Numbered from the stretch's first letter, positions 1 to 13,190 are shown. The stretch is DNA of 64,000 nt from Flaccisagitta enflata (GCA_965153355.1 OZ231127.1:85250001-85314000); one strand, 5' to 3'. Translations and numbers: made by a program. The notes: generated from the letters alone by a model not told the origin.

Positions 1-212
1 TTTCTCAAATCTTGAATTGTAACTCAAATCTGCAGAGTGCGCATCTTTTAGAAATCTCTTGGTATTTTTCTCAATCTTCTTTTACTCTTCTCAGCTTTTT
101 TCTACTTTACTTTTTAGTGACATTTGTCTTGATGAGGCTAAAAGTCTCAGCCTGAGACCGCGATGTTGAAATCGCCAACTGAACCCGGAAGCCGCATGCC
201 ATAACTAACAAG

Positions 213-270
213 GCAGGATTCACGGCTACCAAAGTCGCGTGCGGATGGGCAAGGGCAGTGTTAAATAGTC
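213..270 (-). mobile_element. Dispersed family-1 element, 3' fragment
   Basis: Read on the minus strand, this has the CTGCCCxxxCCGCACGCGACTT box, a GTAGCCGTGAATCC segment and a CCTTGTT end. The same block recurs at about 13.1, 34.6, 39.7 and 62.4 kb. The hairpin end and the GGTC repeat are missing, so this is a truncated copy. Confidence 0.6.
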
Positions 271-289
271 GCAAAAGCGTTAGATGGTC

Positions 290-372
290 AGCGGTACCCG
301 TTGCCCCTTTGTGAGTGTGTGGATGTGTCATGGTGAGAGGGGCAGCGGCCCCAAAGGGGCCGATGACCTATG
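290..372 (+). repeat. Dispersed family-2 repeat
   Basis: The block runs from TCAGCGGTACCCG to CGGCCCCAAAGGGGCCGATG, the latter a small palindrome. It recurs at 63.1 kb with the same two halves and at 24.57 kb and 4.43 kb as the second half only. Diverged AGGCCCCGAAGGACCxGATGACCTATGC versions punctuate the minisatellite at 2.58, 3.14 and 4.08 kb. Class unknown; no tRNA-like head was recognised. Confidence 0.5.
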
Positions 373-375
373 CTG

Positions 376-1800
376 TCTTGATTAGTTCAAGATGGCTAAC
401 TAAAAGAATTACTAAAAAGAAGTGACAGGTAATTTGTAGATGAATTTCTATCTATGGAATGTTACTAAGATTTGTGTTTTAGCGAATTATGACTATTTCC
501 GCTACAACTTTATTTCAAATTCATGCGTCCAGCATAGACCTTTTCATTTTTTTGTCATTCAATAACCTAGAATAGGTAACAATGCTGAATCTTTTTTTCC
601 TATCTTCCATGGCTAGAAAGGGGCGTGGAGTTACCTGACCAGCTGAATGTCCATCAAGTCACGAAGCAAATCCACAAACGGTTCCTGAAACTGTTCTTGT
701 GTTCATGAAGAGAAGAGATGAAATCCATTTATTCATTAATTCAATTATTCATCCATCCATTCATTATCAGATTTGTTTTTTTAGGCAGATTAGCTTTAAA
801 CATCTAGATACCTTGAATACACGCCTAACGTGGTTTCAAGATTAATGCAAGGTAGGTAGGTGGAACTCCAACAGTCTCCGCCTTAATGAATGGACCTTAA
901 AGCTTGACTAGTTAATCAGTTTCTTTATTAATAAGTCTGGCAGTTGACTAATCGTTTTATCAACTTTAAAGTTGGAAATTCTTGCTAGTTCAAAAATTTC
1001 ATCAAAAAAGATACTAGTTAAGCAAAGTTTAGAGACAGTGGAAAAAACAGCAGTTGATAGTGAAGTAATATTTAAAGACAGTAGAAAACTTGTCCAAGCA
1101 TTAAGGTTGCCTCCACGTGGAGAGTTCTGGCGCGGAGGAAGGACGTACCAATGTGTCCCTCCTTCCTCTTACCAAAGAGACTCTTTCACTTACATTCATA
1201 TCAAACATTAAGAACATCAAGAACAGAACAGGAAACAGATGTTGGACATGTGCTCAAGAGGTGTTTGGCGGTGTGTTGGACGTTAAAAGTATGGGACAGA
1301 ATGTCAAACCATTGGCAGTTTCAGGTGATTGGTTATGAATGATGATAAGAATGAAACAGATAAGGGTTAACTTTGCTTTAGGAGATGATATGCTTCTGTT
1401 CTATCCTTGAGCTACTCTTATTTCTGAATAATCAGGAGAGCAGTTATGGTGAAAAGAGTGCAAACAGCTTGGAGGCTTTAAGGTTGGGATTTGGTTGTTG
1501 TATAGTTGCTGTTTGCAAGTAAATCATACCCGGAAAGTTGAAAATTTAGTTAGACTTAACATACAGTTAGTAAATATTACATTTAACAGGAATGGGAACA
1601 TTGCACATATTAGATGGATAGTGAGGAAACTTGGTGTCGGAAGCATGGAGGAAGAGTGCAGATCATCTTCAGATAAATCCGATTGTGACTCAGACAAGGT
1701 ACTCGACAAAGCTGGTTAAAGGGGAGATGCTTCATATACTTGATAAGATAAATGATAATGAATGACACCCTTAGTTACCTTCTTTTAGTTACCTTCTTTT
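376..1800. other. No supported gene
   Basis: AT-rich unique-looking sequence. Short open frames at 972-1211 and 1495-1719 on the plus strand lack convincing splice sites or family motifs. A local direct duplication of TTAGTTACCTTCTTTTAG lies near 1771-1802. Confidence 0.5.
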
Positions 1801-1809
1801 AGCTCCCTA

Positions 1810-2415
1810 ACCATGGCCAAAAAAAAAATCGTACATTGCTTATTTCTACTATAACTTGGTGCTGCTTTTGAAAAAGTACATAAAATCTATGACCATTCTA
1901 TAGAGCTTCGAAAAATCTTTCATCTGAGTTGTTGAACGAAATTTTAACTTGAAAAGTTTAGAAGTTATGTTAATTTGAAAAAAAAGTGTGAAATTGAAAT
2001 CTGCCAGATATGGCGTTTTTTACTAACTTGAATTTATGGACTAAAAGTCTTTATTTGATTACCATTTTTGAACGGATTGACTTAAAAAGGTCTGCTTTGC
2101 GCCATTTTGTAGATAATGAGTAATATTTTCAACTTCCCTTAAATTTTTCTTAGTTTCCATTTGTCAGATATGTTTTTTATGCTTTTAAAGACAGAACTAA
2201 AAGTACTGAATACCTTCAATTGACAGATTATGGGGATGCTCACTTCAAACTGTTGCCATTTCTAAACGAATTGAGCTATGACTTTCTGCTTGGTCTAGAT
2301 TTGAAGAACTTTCGAAGATCTTTCAAACGGTCACTGATTTTTTGTATTTTCATTGGAGCTAAGCCGGTCAAAGGCATCAGAAACCGCCATGTACGGTTTT
2401 TTTTTTTGCCATGGT
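1810..2415. mobile_element. TA-flanked MITE (Tc1/mariner-like)
   Basis: The ends are inverted repeats of about 30 bp: ACCATGGCCAAAAAAAAAAT at the left and, read in reverse complement, ACCATGGCAAAAAAAAAAAC at the right, each followed by CGTACAT. Both sides are flanked by TA. The 606-bp interior has no transposase-like frame. Its middle (GAAAAATCTTTCATCT; GGTCTAGATTTGAAGAACTT) resembles the interiors of the elements at 41.7 and 61.8 kb, so these are probably one loose family. Confidence 0.75.
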
Positions 2416-2479
2416 TATCAAGCCCCTTGCCATGAAATATAGATGGTCGATACTATCTGACAATAGATAGTTCTTTCGC

Positions 2480-4390
2480 AGGGGGGGTATGAAGGAGTAA
2501 TGAGTTGTGAAACTTGGGGCTGAAATATGGGTTTCAAGGCATGTCATTAGGCTGGAAGCAAAATTTGGAAATGGTCAGCAAGCCCCGAAGGACCAGATGA
2601 CCTACGCTTGACATGGGATTTGAGATTTGGGACTAGGATTTGGGCCTACGAAGTAAGATTTGAGCCTTGAAGCTGGAATCTGGGCCTTGAGGCTGAGATC
2701 TGAGTCTAGAGGCTGGGTTTTGCGTTTGAAGTCTTGGGGGGGGGGAGGGAGTATCAAGAAGAAGGCTAGAAATTGGGTCTCCAGGTTGAAATTAGGGCTT
2801 CAAGGCATGGTAGGATATAAGCCTTGAGGTTAAGACTTAGCTGGAGTTTGGGTCTTTGGGTTAGGTTTTGGGTTTTTGGACTAGGTTTTGGGCCTAGAGG
2901 CTGAGCTTTGAGTCCTGAGACTGAAATTTGGGCCTCAAGGCTGGAATTTGGGTCTTGAGGCTGGGATCTGAGCCTTGAAGTTTGGATTTTAGCCTCAAGG
3001 TTGGGATCTGAGCTATGAGGTGGGAGGGGGAGTATGAGGGAGTTATGAGTCTTGGGGCTTGAATGTGAAACTTTGGGCTGAAATATGGGTTTCAAGGCTT
3101 GACATAAGGCTGGAAGCAAAATTTGGACATGGTCAGCAGGCCCCGAAGGACCCGATGACCTATGCTTGACATGGGATTTGAGACTTGGGACTAGGATTTG
3201 GTCCTAGGCTGTAGGATTTGAGCCTTGAGGCTGGAATCTGGGTTTTGAGGCTGAGATCTGAGTCTAGAGGCTGAGTTTTGGGTTTGAAGTCTTGGGGGGA
3301 GAAGGTATTTAGAAGAAGGCTAGAAATTGGGCCTCCAGGTTGAAATTAGGGCTTCATGTCTTTTCCTTCAGGCTAAGAATTAGCTAAAGTTAGGGTCTTG
3401 GGCTTCATGGCTTGGAGTTTGGGTCTTTGGGTTAGGTTTTGGGCTTTTGGACTAGGTTTTGGGCTTTGAGGCTGAGATTTGAGTTCTGAGACTGGAATTT
3501 TGGGCCTCGAGACTGGAATTTGGGCCTCGAGGCTGGGATCTGAGCCTTGAAGTTGGGATTTTAGCCTCGAGGTTGGAATCTGAGCCACGAGGTGGGAGGG
3601 GGGGATTTGAGCCTTATGGTAAGGAAGGGCATAGAATTGGACATGGTCAGTGGGCGCCAAATGATCCAATGATCTATGCTTAGGTAAAATGAGCTATGCC
3701 TTTGGTCAGGTATGAGTTTGAAGCTGATTTTGTTTATTTGGTAAGGATGATGACAATGGATGAGGACAAATGATGATCTGGGGTTTGGGCCACATGGCTA
3801 GGAGTTGGGCCACATGGCTAGGATTTGAACCTCAAGGCTAGGATTTGATTTTAAAGACTAGAATTTTGACCTTGAAATAATGATTTGGACCTTTAAGCAT
3901 GGTCTTTTGCGGGGAATTGGGTTATGAGGCTTGGATTTGTGCCTGGAGGCCGGGGTTTGAGCTTTGAAGAAAAGATTTGGGCCTTGAGGCTGGTTTTGGG
4001 GCTAGGATTTGAGTTTTGGGGCTGGGATATGGGTGTCAAGGCTCAATTTAAGGCCTGAAGCATTTTTTAACATGGTCAGCAGGCCCCGAAGGACCGATGA
4101 CCTATGCTTAACACTAGGATTATAGTGGTATAGGTCTTGTACTGGGATTTGGGCTTCAGGGCTGGGATTTGGGCTTGAGGTCGAGGATGAAATTTAGGGC
4201 TCAAGGATGGGATTTCGGCCAGAAAGCTGGGGTTTGAGCCTTGAAGCTGGGGTTGGGGCCTTAAGGTTGGAATTTGGGTCTCAATGCTGAGATTTGGGCC
4301 TCTAGGCCAGAATTTGGGTGTAAAGGCTGGGATATGGCCTTGAGGGTGGGATTTGGGTCCCAAGGCCGGGGGGGGGGGACGTAGGAGAAG
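2480..4390. repeat. 24-bp GGGCCTTGAGGCTGGGATTTG minisatellite
   Basis: Degenerate tandem units of about 24 bp based on TTGGGCCTTGAGGCTGGGAT fill most of the interval. A higher-order copy of about 556 bp is visible: 2490-3045 resembles 3045-3600, including the same GGTCAGCAxGCCCCGAAGGA boundary block. Frames on the minus strand give Pro/Ser/Gln-rich repeats and are by-products of the array. Confidence 0.8.
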
Positions 4391-4960
4391 GAGGAGAAGG
4401 AGGAGAATTTTCCCCTGTGTGAAAGCATAGGTCATCGGCCCCATCGGGGCCGCTGCCCAAAAAGGCTAATCAAGTATTTGGGCGGGAGCTGTTATGCAAA
4501 AACCGCCCATAAACGCCAAAAAAGCTAAGAGTTACGGACAGATGGACGGACTGATGGATCTTGAAAAAGTAGATAGCAATGCCAGATTGGCGCCAAATGA
4601 AACAACTTTAAAAAAGAAAAAAAATGACAATATCATATGAGCAAAATTTGTCCCGCCTTTACCCGCTTACTGAGTCATTTTCAGTACCATTGTTCTTCCC
4701 CAACTGCTCTTGGCGGGATCTTTGGTAAATTTGTCGGTTTTTCTTTGGAAGGGGGGGATGGAGGAGTTAAGGATCATAGGAAATAGTGCAACATCGCAGG
4801 AGCACACTCGCTTACAAGGCATACCCGCCTATGAAAACGGGGATAAAAAAAGTGGAATAAAAAAAAATAAGAAAAAAGACAGAAAAAATGCTTTTGCAGG
4901 TGTGATTGCCGGTTGATTTGCGGAATAATGCCATGCAGCGGCGGTCGACCTCGTCTCGTC

Positions 4961-4996
4961 CTCCTCCTCCTCCTCCTCCTCCTCCTCCTCCTCCGC
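4961..4996. repeat. (TCC)n microsatellite
   Basis: About 11 perfect TCC units, followed by C and T homopolymers at 5080-5102. Confidence 0.9.
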
Positions 4997-5383
4997 ACAC
5001 GCGCGCCTCACCGGCAGAGAAAGGAAAGGCAGAAAGCCCCCAATGAATAGTAATCCAAGCGTGCAGCTGATTGGAATTTCCCCCCCCCCCCTTTTTTTTT
5101 CTCCTTCAAACACGCGACGCGGAAGAAAAGGGGAGGATTTTTGAAATCACGCGCCTCAAACCCAAACACACACGTGGAAAAAAAGAGGCAGATGAGATGA
5201 AAATATCTCCATGACAGATTTCATGCTTTTTTCTTTTTTGATAAAAAAGGTGCAAACCATTATTTAGTTATTTGATACTGTGGCATCATGTCAATTAAGT
5301 CTACACACGCACACATTTGCACACATACAATAGTGACATACACACAAGTATACACGCGTTTGCACAAGAATGTATACGGACAC

Positions 5384-5651
<268 letters not shown>

Positions 5652-5671
5652 TGTGATCCATGTGACAAGCA

Positions 5672-5760
5672 AATCTGTCCTTGTGGGGACAAATTTATCC
5701 TTGTGGGAGACAAGTCTGTCCTTGTGACGGACAAATCTGTCGTTGCGGGGGGACAGCCGC
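5672..5760. repeat. Short GACAAATCTGTCCTTGTGG minisatellite
   Basis: About three to four imperfect copies of a ~29-bp unit that is itself partly palindromic (GACAAAT..TGTCCTTGTG). It directly abuts the CA tract. Confidence 0.7.
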
Positions 5761-7290
5761 TGTTCACTGCACGCGTTCAAGTTGTGCTGTTGACCAACAA
5801 AACCTTGAAAAGAACATAACATTCCCGTTGAGGCATCGCGAAGCTAAGCAGTGGAGGAAGAAAGAGAGAAAGATGAAGAATGATAAGGGAATTTTGGCAG
5901 TCAGCGTTAAAATACTTATTTGCATATTGCAGTTTTTTGATTACTGCTCGATTTCGATGGCAAAAGTTCTAAATCAATCTAATTGAGTGAACAAAATAAG
6001 AAAAAAGAGAATGTTTATGCGATATAAAAAAAAAGAATAGTTATTTATATCTCAAAGTTATCAGCATTACTTTGTATACAACTCAACTTTCCAAAATGAA
6101 ATCGATATATGTAACAAAATAATTTGTGAAAAAAATCTAAAAGAGACGGAATGTTGCGGTCCGTTCATCAAAGCTTGAGCGTTATGCACAACTATGTTAC
6201 GTGATGACGAAAGATCTTATCTTACCCTGACTCCCGACCAGCGACCACTCACGCTCGCGTCTATGCGGAACATTACTGCTGATCCCCTCTGGTGTCCAAG
6301 TTGGTTACGTAAAGAGGAGATCTGCGCTTATCGGCGGAAATGAAATTCCAAGATGCCTGCTTCTTGCTGAAATGTATAGCTTTATGTCTTTATAACTTAG
6401 AATTCAGCTAGCCTCCCGACAGAAATAGGTACTGGCGTTAAAGTTCCGTCACGGAATAGTGCATCAGGGATTTATTGGGTCGGAAATTTCAAAAATATTC
6501 TTTTAGGTTTATATTATTTAAAAGTATATTCTAAGCATAATCAAGGCAGATAAGAAAATTTGAAGCAGCCAAATAGAAAGCCAGTGAATTAATCTAGAGC
6601 CCTGAAAAACTTAGTTTCTACAATCTTTTTTCACATAGCTTAACTTGTATGACCATTGGCCATTATAACTAGCAAATTGACCATGATTAAAGGGAAATTG
6701 ATTCTATGAGCGCAATTTTTTGAAAAAAAACGCTTCAGTCAAAGTTTCTTTCTGACCACCTTAGTTCTTGAGAGAGATACCTTCGTAAGATCTTCTGTGA
6801 CGTCGTAGTTGTTTCTTAAATTGATCGCTGTAAACTTGAAGCGCGGCTTTTATGTTTTTCAATTATCATTTCACTTATTCTCGAAACAAAGTAGAATTCT
6901 AGAGGTTTTGGCGCTACATTTTGACTACACTCTAAGCTAATTTAGAAACGGACACTTGTAAGCAACATGGACAGGGGCTGAAATGCGCGTTTTTTTACTT
7001 TTTGATTCATACCTACAGATGGATGGATGAACAGACGATTGGACGGGTGAATGAACGGACAGACGATGGACAGACAGACAGACGAACGGACATACGATGG
7101 ACATCAGACAGACGAACGGACAGACGGATGGTCTTCACGACTGAAAAGGTCAAATCAGGTCTTAACTCGATAACGCGATGATTAAAGCTGCAGATTCAAT
7201 CGTCATTCTTACATGCAGGCAACTACAGCCAGTCATAACACCATCCCTTTCAGTGTATCAGCTGATAGCCAGTCATAAACACCATCCCTT
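5761..7290. other. No supported gene
   Basis: Unique-looking AT-rich sequence with short frames only. A run of GGACGGACAGACGA-type units lies at 7020-7125. ACCATCCCTTxCAGTGT is repeated three times at about 7241-7340 with a ~60-bp spacing. Confidence 0.5.
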
Positions 7291-7396
7291 ACAGTGTGTC
7301 AACTGATGGTCAGTCATAAAATCATCCCTTGCAGTGTATCAACTGAGACGAAATACCAACAAGAGTATGTATCTAACTTGTGCGTTTTAAGTGGCG

Positions 7397-7640
7397 AGCA
7401 CGCGACTCTACAACCCGCCATGTCTGTTGGTTGGTTCGTCGGTCCGTCGGTCACAGTTTTTTTCCAGCTTTTTCGGGGGTTTGTTGCATTGCCCCTGACA
7501 CCTGCCCCCTGCCCCTGCCCCTGCCCCTGCCCCTGCCCCTGCCCCTGCCCCTGCCCCTACCCCTGCCCCTGCCCCTGCTCCTGACCCTGCCCAACCGCAC
7601 GCGACTTGGGCAGCCGTCTTTCCCGTCTTGTTACTGCTAA
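7397..7640 (+). mobile_element. Family-1 element with (TGCCCC)n expansion
   Basis: The left end has ACGCGACTCTACAACCCGCC and a TTGGTTCGTCGGTCCGTCGG tract, and the right end has CCCAACCGCACGCGACTTGGG. Between them the normally single CTGCCC box is expanded into about 14 TGCCCC hexamers (7498-7585). Same orientation as the copy at 12.95 kb. Confidence 0.75.
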
Positions 7641-7802
7641 AAGTTCCTATTGTACTTATCATCCACAATAAGTCTGTCAACATACATCTAAACTTTCCCC
7701 ATTTTTCAACCCCACGCACTGCCCCCCCCCCCCACATCATGCACCATCTTTTTATTTTTGTCCCTTTCGTTGCACTTTTTTTTCTTCCTCCATCCATTTC
7801 AG

Positions 7803-8212
7803 GCGTTATTCCACTTCCTCCCTCTTGCGGCTCGGAACGAAAACAAGAGGCACAACTAATTGCAACTGCTGCCGGCTTGAAAACCGAGAAAAAAAAGGAG
7901 GAAAAAAGAACAAAAGAAGTACGAGAAGGAAGCCAATGTCATCAGAAATATAAAAGAAAAAGAAAAAAAAGAATAAAAGATAAGTGGATGAAGCTGCCTT
8001 CATGTAAATTAGACTTGATTCATATTCATATGTTCATTGAGTCTATCTCATTCTCTTTTACAAAACGGTGGAGGAAGAAAAACAAAGAAAGAAAAAGCAT
8101 TTCTGATAAAGAAAAAGATATAAAAGGAATCGACGAGCAACAAAAGTCCATTGTGATTTTCACTAATTGTATTCAACAAACAAGCCTTCCAAGTTACAAC
8201 AATCGAAAATAA
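7803..8212 (+). CDS. Possible last exon, very basic protein
   Basis: A strong acceptor precedes this frame: about 50 nt of almost pure pyrimidine ending CCATCCATTTCAG at 7802. The frame then stays open for about 136 codons to a stop at 8212. The start is Val-Ile-Pro-Leu-Pro-Pro, followed by an unusually Lys/Arg/Glu-rich stretch (KYKRKRKKRIKDKW near the middle). An internal GTACGA at about 7919 could be a donor, in which case the exon ends there. No family recognised and no upstream exon identified. The Lys-rich composition could also come from an A-rich repeat read by chance, so this is a candidate only. Confidence 0.3.
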
Positions 8213-8439
8213 ACGAGGGTGAGTTAAAAAATACTATCAAAAATAGTTAATAAAGGGTTTCGCTGTCATTTTTCAAAATTGCAACCCGTTGTTTTTTGTT
8301 TTTTTTTTAAATCTTTACAGCCATAACAGTCTTTGGCCTTCCATATATGTGTATTTGGCCCATCAGATCTCTTGGAAAAGGCGCTTTTGCACCTGTTCTC
8401 ACAATTCTGATCTCTTTAAAGACTAAAATCATCCATCAT

Positions 8440-8560
8440 TTTTACACATCCGTATGTCCGTGTTCGTGTAAGGGTGGCCAGTCAGGCACGCTGGCAGGAC
8501 CGACAAGTGGACGGACGGACGGAAGAATGAACGGGTGAACGGACGGACGGATGAACGTAA
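8440..8560 (+). repeat. Degenerate GGACGGACGG tract of family-1 type
   Basis: Contains CCGTATGTCCGTGTTCGTG and then GGACGGACGGAAGAATGAACGG, reminiscent of the GTCC/GGAC core of family 1 but without clear ends. Confidence 0.35.
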
Positions 8561-8777
8561 AAGTAGAGTCCCAGAGCATGCTAATAGAAACTATCCTTTT
8601 TTTCTCCACTCCGTCCATCAACATTTCCGTGCAAGTCTAAAAAGCAAGAGACATTGACCAATAGAAGTAAGAGACATTGACCAACAGAGGTCAGTGGCCA
8701 AAGGTCATCATTTCCTCACATTTGTCACAAACATTTATTCTTTTTCTCGCCTAAAACACAAAAGCGCGTGGAGGCGC

Positions 8778-9400
8778 ACTCTAGACCTGGTGCAAGCCCA
8801 CTCAAACATTCATGCTCACACACCTCCATGTGCAAGGTGCAAGCGCACTCACGCATTTGTGCTCACACACCTCCACATGCAAGATTCAAGCGCACTCAAA
8901 CACTCATGCTCACACACCTCCATGTGCAAGGTGCAAGTGCACTAAAACACACATGCTCACACACCTCCATGTGCAAGGTTCAAGCGCACTCAAACATTCA
9001 TGCTCACACACCTCTTTGTGCAAGGTGCAAGCACACTCAAACATTCATGCTCACACACCTCCACGTGCCATGTGCAAGCACACTCAAACATTCATGCTCA
9101 CACACCTCCACGTGCATGGTTCAACTGCACTTATAAGTTTGTGCTCACACACCTCCATATGCAATGTGTAAGCGCACTCAAACAGTCATGCCCTCACACC
9201 TCCATGTGCAAGGTGCAAGCACACTCAATCATTTGTGCTCACACACCTCCATGTGAAATGTGCAAGCGCACTCACACCTTTGTGCTCACACACCATGAGC
9301 AATGTGCAAGCCCACTCAAAGTTTGTGCTCACTCGCCTCCATTTGCAATGTGCAAGCGCACTCAAACACTCATGCTCACACACCTCCATGTGCTTGTATT
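8778..9400. repeat. 47-bp minisatellite, block 1
   Basis: About 13 units of 47 bp; each contains CTCACACACCTCCATGTGCA and GTGCAAGCGCACTCAAACAT. Because 47 is not a multiple of three, a single long frame cycles through all three readings of the unit and repeats every 141 bp. It is not expected to be a gene. Confidence 0.9.
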
Positions 9401-9533
9401 CACACATAAATGTGTTGTACAAAGACAAACGGCAACAAGAATAAATAGCGATCAAAAGTAAAAAAAGCAGCAATTACAAAAAATGGGAGAAAAATTATGT
9501 TTATGAACCATTGAAAGCAGAGGCAAAAACTCT

Positions 9534-9955
9534 CTAGGGGCCCTCCTGGAGTCGTTGAAGAAACTCTGTCGTCCTTGAGTCTACAAGCTCTTCCCAGGTG
9601 GGTCTACCGAGAAATTTTTTCAGTTCAGAGACACTCTGAGACCACCTACATCCAAAGATCATCCAAAACACTGAGTTATGGGCAACTCGGAGTTGGCGCC
9701 TTTCATCACGATTTGACACATGGATGATCTCAATGGCATATGATAGAAGAGGAATGCAATGAGATTCCGCTAATTGCAACATAACGAGTTCATCAATTCA
9801 TTCATTTGGCCGTCAATTCTGAATATCACGTTGGCGCATTTGTAGAATTTTTTAATCCGTTCTTGAACACTACAGTTGAAGATAGAATCGCTTTTCAAGA
9901 GAACGCCGAGATAAGTCCACTCGTCGACCCGTTGACCCATTTTTAGATGCGTCAT
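9534..9955 (-). pseudogene. Non-LTR retrotransposon RT, C-terminal fragment, frameshifted
   Basis: Two overlapping minus-strand frames (9770-9955 and 9534-9782) read together like the C-terminal end of a LINE reverse transcriptase. The first has a W-T-Y-L-G-V-L-L-K motif followed by S-V-Q-E-R-I-K-K-F-Y-K-C. The second has an E-S-H-C-I-P-L-L-S-Y-A motif, R-D-E-R-R-Q-L-R-V-A-H-N, and a closing R-P-T-W-E-E-L-V. WxYLGVxL and CxPxLLYA motifs are typical of the region after the catalytic palm. The frame changes near 9775, and no catalytic FADD-type box or endonuclease is present, so the copy is a dead 3' remnant. Confidence 0.75.
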
Positions 9956-10048
9956 CGCATCTCTATAAGAAGGTCTGTCCGTCCGTCCGTTCGTCCGTCG
10001 GTTCGTTGGTCCGTCCGTCCGTCCGTCCGTCCGTTACGCCTCTTCTAA
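9956..10048. repeat. CTCTATAAGAAGG-(GTCC)n repeat
   Basis: Begins GCATCTCTATAAGAAGGTC and runs into GTCCGTCCGTCC. The same head occurs in reverse complement at about 43.18-43.21 kb, marking another dispersed repeat related to family 1. Confidence 0.6.
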
Positions 10049-10050
10049 TA

Positions 10051-10638
10051 CAGTATGATTCTTTTGAAATGCAACATAAGAAACCTATATATCTCCGCTC
10101 CTGAGCATCGTAGAAAGATGCGGATTGCACCATTGGATAGAGCACAAAAAACTATTTTTTCTAAGTCTTTTCTGATGTCATGTTGCAATATGACGTATCT
10201 CTACCACCAAGCCAGTAAAAACATTGACATCTTCAATATCTCAAAATTGGCTGTCTGATTCTGCTTCTAAAAAAGATGAGAAAGATCCATTCATCAAATA
10301 ATTGGTGATCATGAGGCTAACTGAATCACAACACAAATATTTTCTTAGGTATGTCCAGAAAATCACTCGAAAGCCCCTTGATTGCTGATTATTTGACCAA
10401 CTGAACCTCCTCCTCTTTTTGGAGGGAGAATCAGACAGCCAATTTCTTGACTTTAGAGATGTCAACGTTTTTACTGGGATTGTGGTGGACATATGTCATG
10501 AGGCATTATGATATTAAAAAAGACATAGAAAAAATAGTTTTTCGTGCTCTATCCAATGGTGCAATCCGCATCGTGCTACGATGCTCAGGAGCGGAGATAT
10601 ATAGGTTTCTAATGTTGCATTCCAAAAGAATCATACTG
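10051..10638. mobile_element. Fold-back MITE with ~210-bp inverted arms
   Basis: The left arm (about 10051-10255) and right arm (about 10432-10638) are reverse complements over roughly 200 bp with few differences. They start CAGTATGATTCTTTTG and are flanked by TA. A ~175-bp loop separates the arms. CAGT termini and TA duplication fit the Tc1/mariner superfamily; no transposase is encoded. Confidence 0.85.
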
Positions 10639-10689
10639 TATCACGCAGATGACGCATCTAGTTGCCCGATCGGGCTTATTCACTCAATG

Positions 10690-11090
10690 TGAGATCGTGT
10701 AAGCGCACTCCAACGTTCGTGCTCACACATCTCCATGTGTAAGGTGAAAGCACACTCTAACGTTTGTGCTCATGCACCTCAATGTGCAAGGTGCGAGCGC
10801 ACTCAAACATTCATGCTCACACACCCCCACGTCCAATGTCCAACTGCACTCAAAAGTTTGTGCTCACACAACTCCATGTCCTAGGTTCAAGAGCACTCAA
10901 ACATTTGTGCTCACACAATTCCATGTGCAAGGTGCAGGCACACACAAACATTCTTTCTCACACCTCCGCATGCAAAGTTAAAGCACCCTCAAACATTTGT
11001 GCTCACACACCTTCTCATGCAAGGTTTAACCGCACTCACACCTTTGTGCTCACACACTTCCATGTGCAAGGTGCAGGCGCACTCAAACAC
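10690..11090. repeat. 47-bp minisatellite, block 2
   Basis: About eight more units of the 47-bp repeat seen at 8.8-9.4 kb, more diverged. The intervening 1.3 kb (retrotransposon remnant plus fold-back element) looks like insertions into one original array. Confidence 0.85.
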
Positions 11091-11149
11091 TAATATTATT
11101 ACAGATTTACAATCGCGTGTAGGGCACAGGCGCAATAACGAACTCATGT

Positions 11150-11155
<6 letters not shown>

Positions 11156-11192
<37 letters not shown>
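11156..11192. repeat. (GA)n microsatellite
   Basis: About 17 GA units. Confidence 0.9.
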
Positions 11193-11194
<2 letters not shown>

Positions 11195-11396
11195 AAGGAA
11201 AGCATTCATTTTCCACTCTCGTACATGACTCATGAGGTACATTTTCCCCATTTTAGTCATCATTTCATTGAATTGGATTTGACCAATAAAATCACTAAAT
11301 TATTCAAAATGAATTAATGGAAAGGTACACACAATCAACCAGAGTGACTGGGCTATTGTGCAAAACATTAGCCCAGATTCCGAAGCGGAGAGTGAG

Positions 11397-12360
<964 letters not shown>

Positions 12361-12502
12361 TCTGCCTGCCTAACCAGTTTTACCGCGGAAACTAGAAGAC
12401 GACCCAAATAGCGATGTCACTGATGACATTGCAGGAGGGTTCAACCCTAATCAGTCCACGCACGCGCATGCACGCACTGTCACTTGAGATGAAAAAGAAT
12501 GG

Positions 12503-12518
12503 AGAGAGAGAGAGAGAG

Positions 12519-12602
<84 letters not shown>
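12503..12602. repeat. (GA)n microsatellite
   Basis: GA repeat followed by purine-rich GACAGAGAC-type degenerate sequence to about 12800. Confidence 0.95.
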
Positions 12603-12608
<6 letters not shown>

Positions 12609-12952
12609 AGGAAGTGACAGAGAGACGTAAAACAAAAACAGACGTAGAGTAATAAAGAAACGGAGTCGGAGACAGAGAGACAACAGAGACAGTAAAAGCG
12701 TTGCCATGGCGTGATAAAAAGAGACACTTACAAAGACAAAAACAAAGACAAAGAAAAAGACAGAAACAGAAGCAGGGACAGGAACAGAGGCAGAAGCAGA
12801 AATGTACAAAGGAGAACATAACGCTTTCAAGTGTATTCAAAAGAAATGGATATGCTTTACTGTCATTGTGCAGCGTGAACTTAGGATCATTCATCACTAT
12901 TTTAGACTTTACTTATTCTTTTCTTCTTTACACCGTACATCGCATTTTTAAG

Positions 12953-13190
12953 TCGCGTGCTACGCGACTCTACACCCCGCTTTGTCGGTTCGTCCGTCGG
13001 TCAGTCGGTCCGTCGGTCCGTCGGTCCATCCGTCGGTCCGTCCATCGGTCCGTCCGTCACAATTTACTTTTTTGGGGTTTTTGTGGTCTTTGGCCTCACA
13101 GCTCCTGCCCAAGTGACCTCAAATGTGGCCCCTGCCCACCCGCACGCGACTTGGGTAGCCGTGAATCCGGCCTTGTTTTGTTTGGTTCTT
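12953..13190 (+). mobile_element. Family-1 element, near full-length
   Basis: Starts with the hairpin GTCGCGTGCTACGCGACT, continues CTACACCCCGC, then a GGTCCGTCGG tract. A TTTTTGGGGTTTTTGTGGTC section, the CTGCCCACCCGCACGCGACT box and CCGGCCTTGTTTTG follow. The ~240-bp length and order match the copy at 39.5 kb closely, including a CAAGTGACCTCAAATxxxGCC segment shared by these two only. Confidence 0.8.

Noticed and set aside
8778-11090. Possible CRISPR-like regular repeats
   Set aside because: Units are contiguous with no unique spacers and the genome is eukaryotic; it is a minisatellite.
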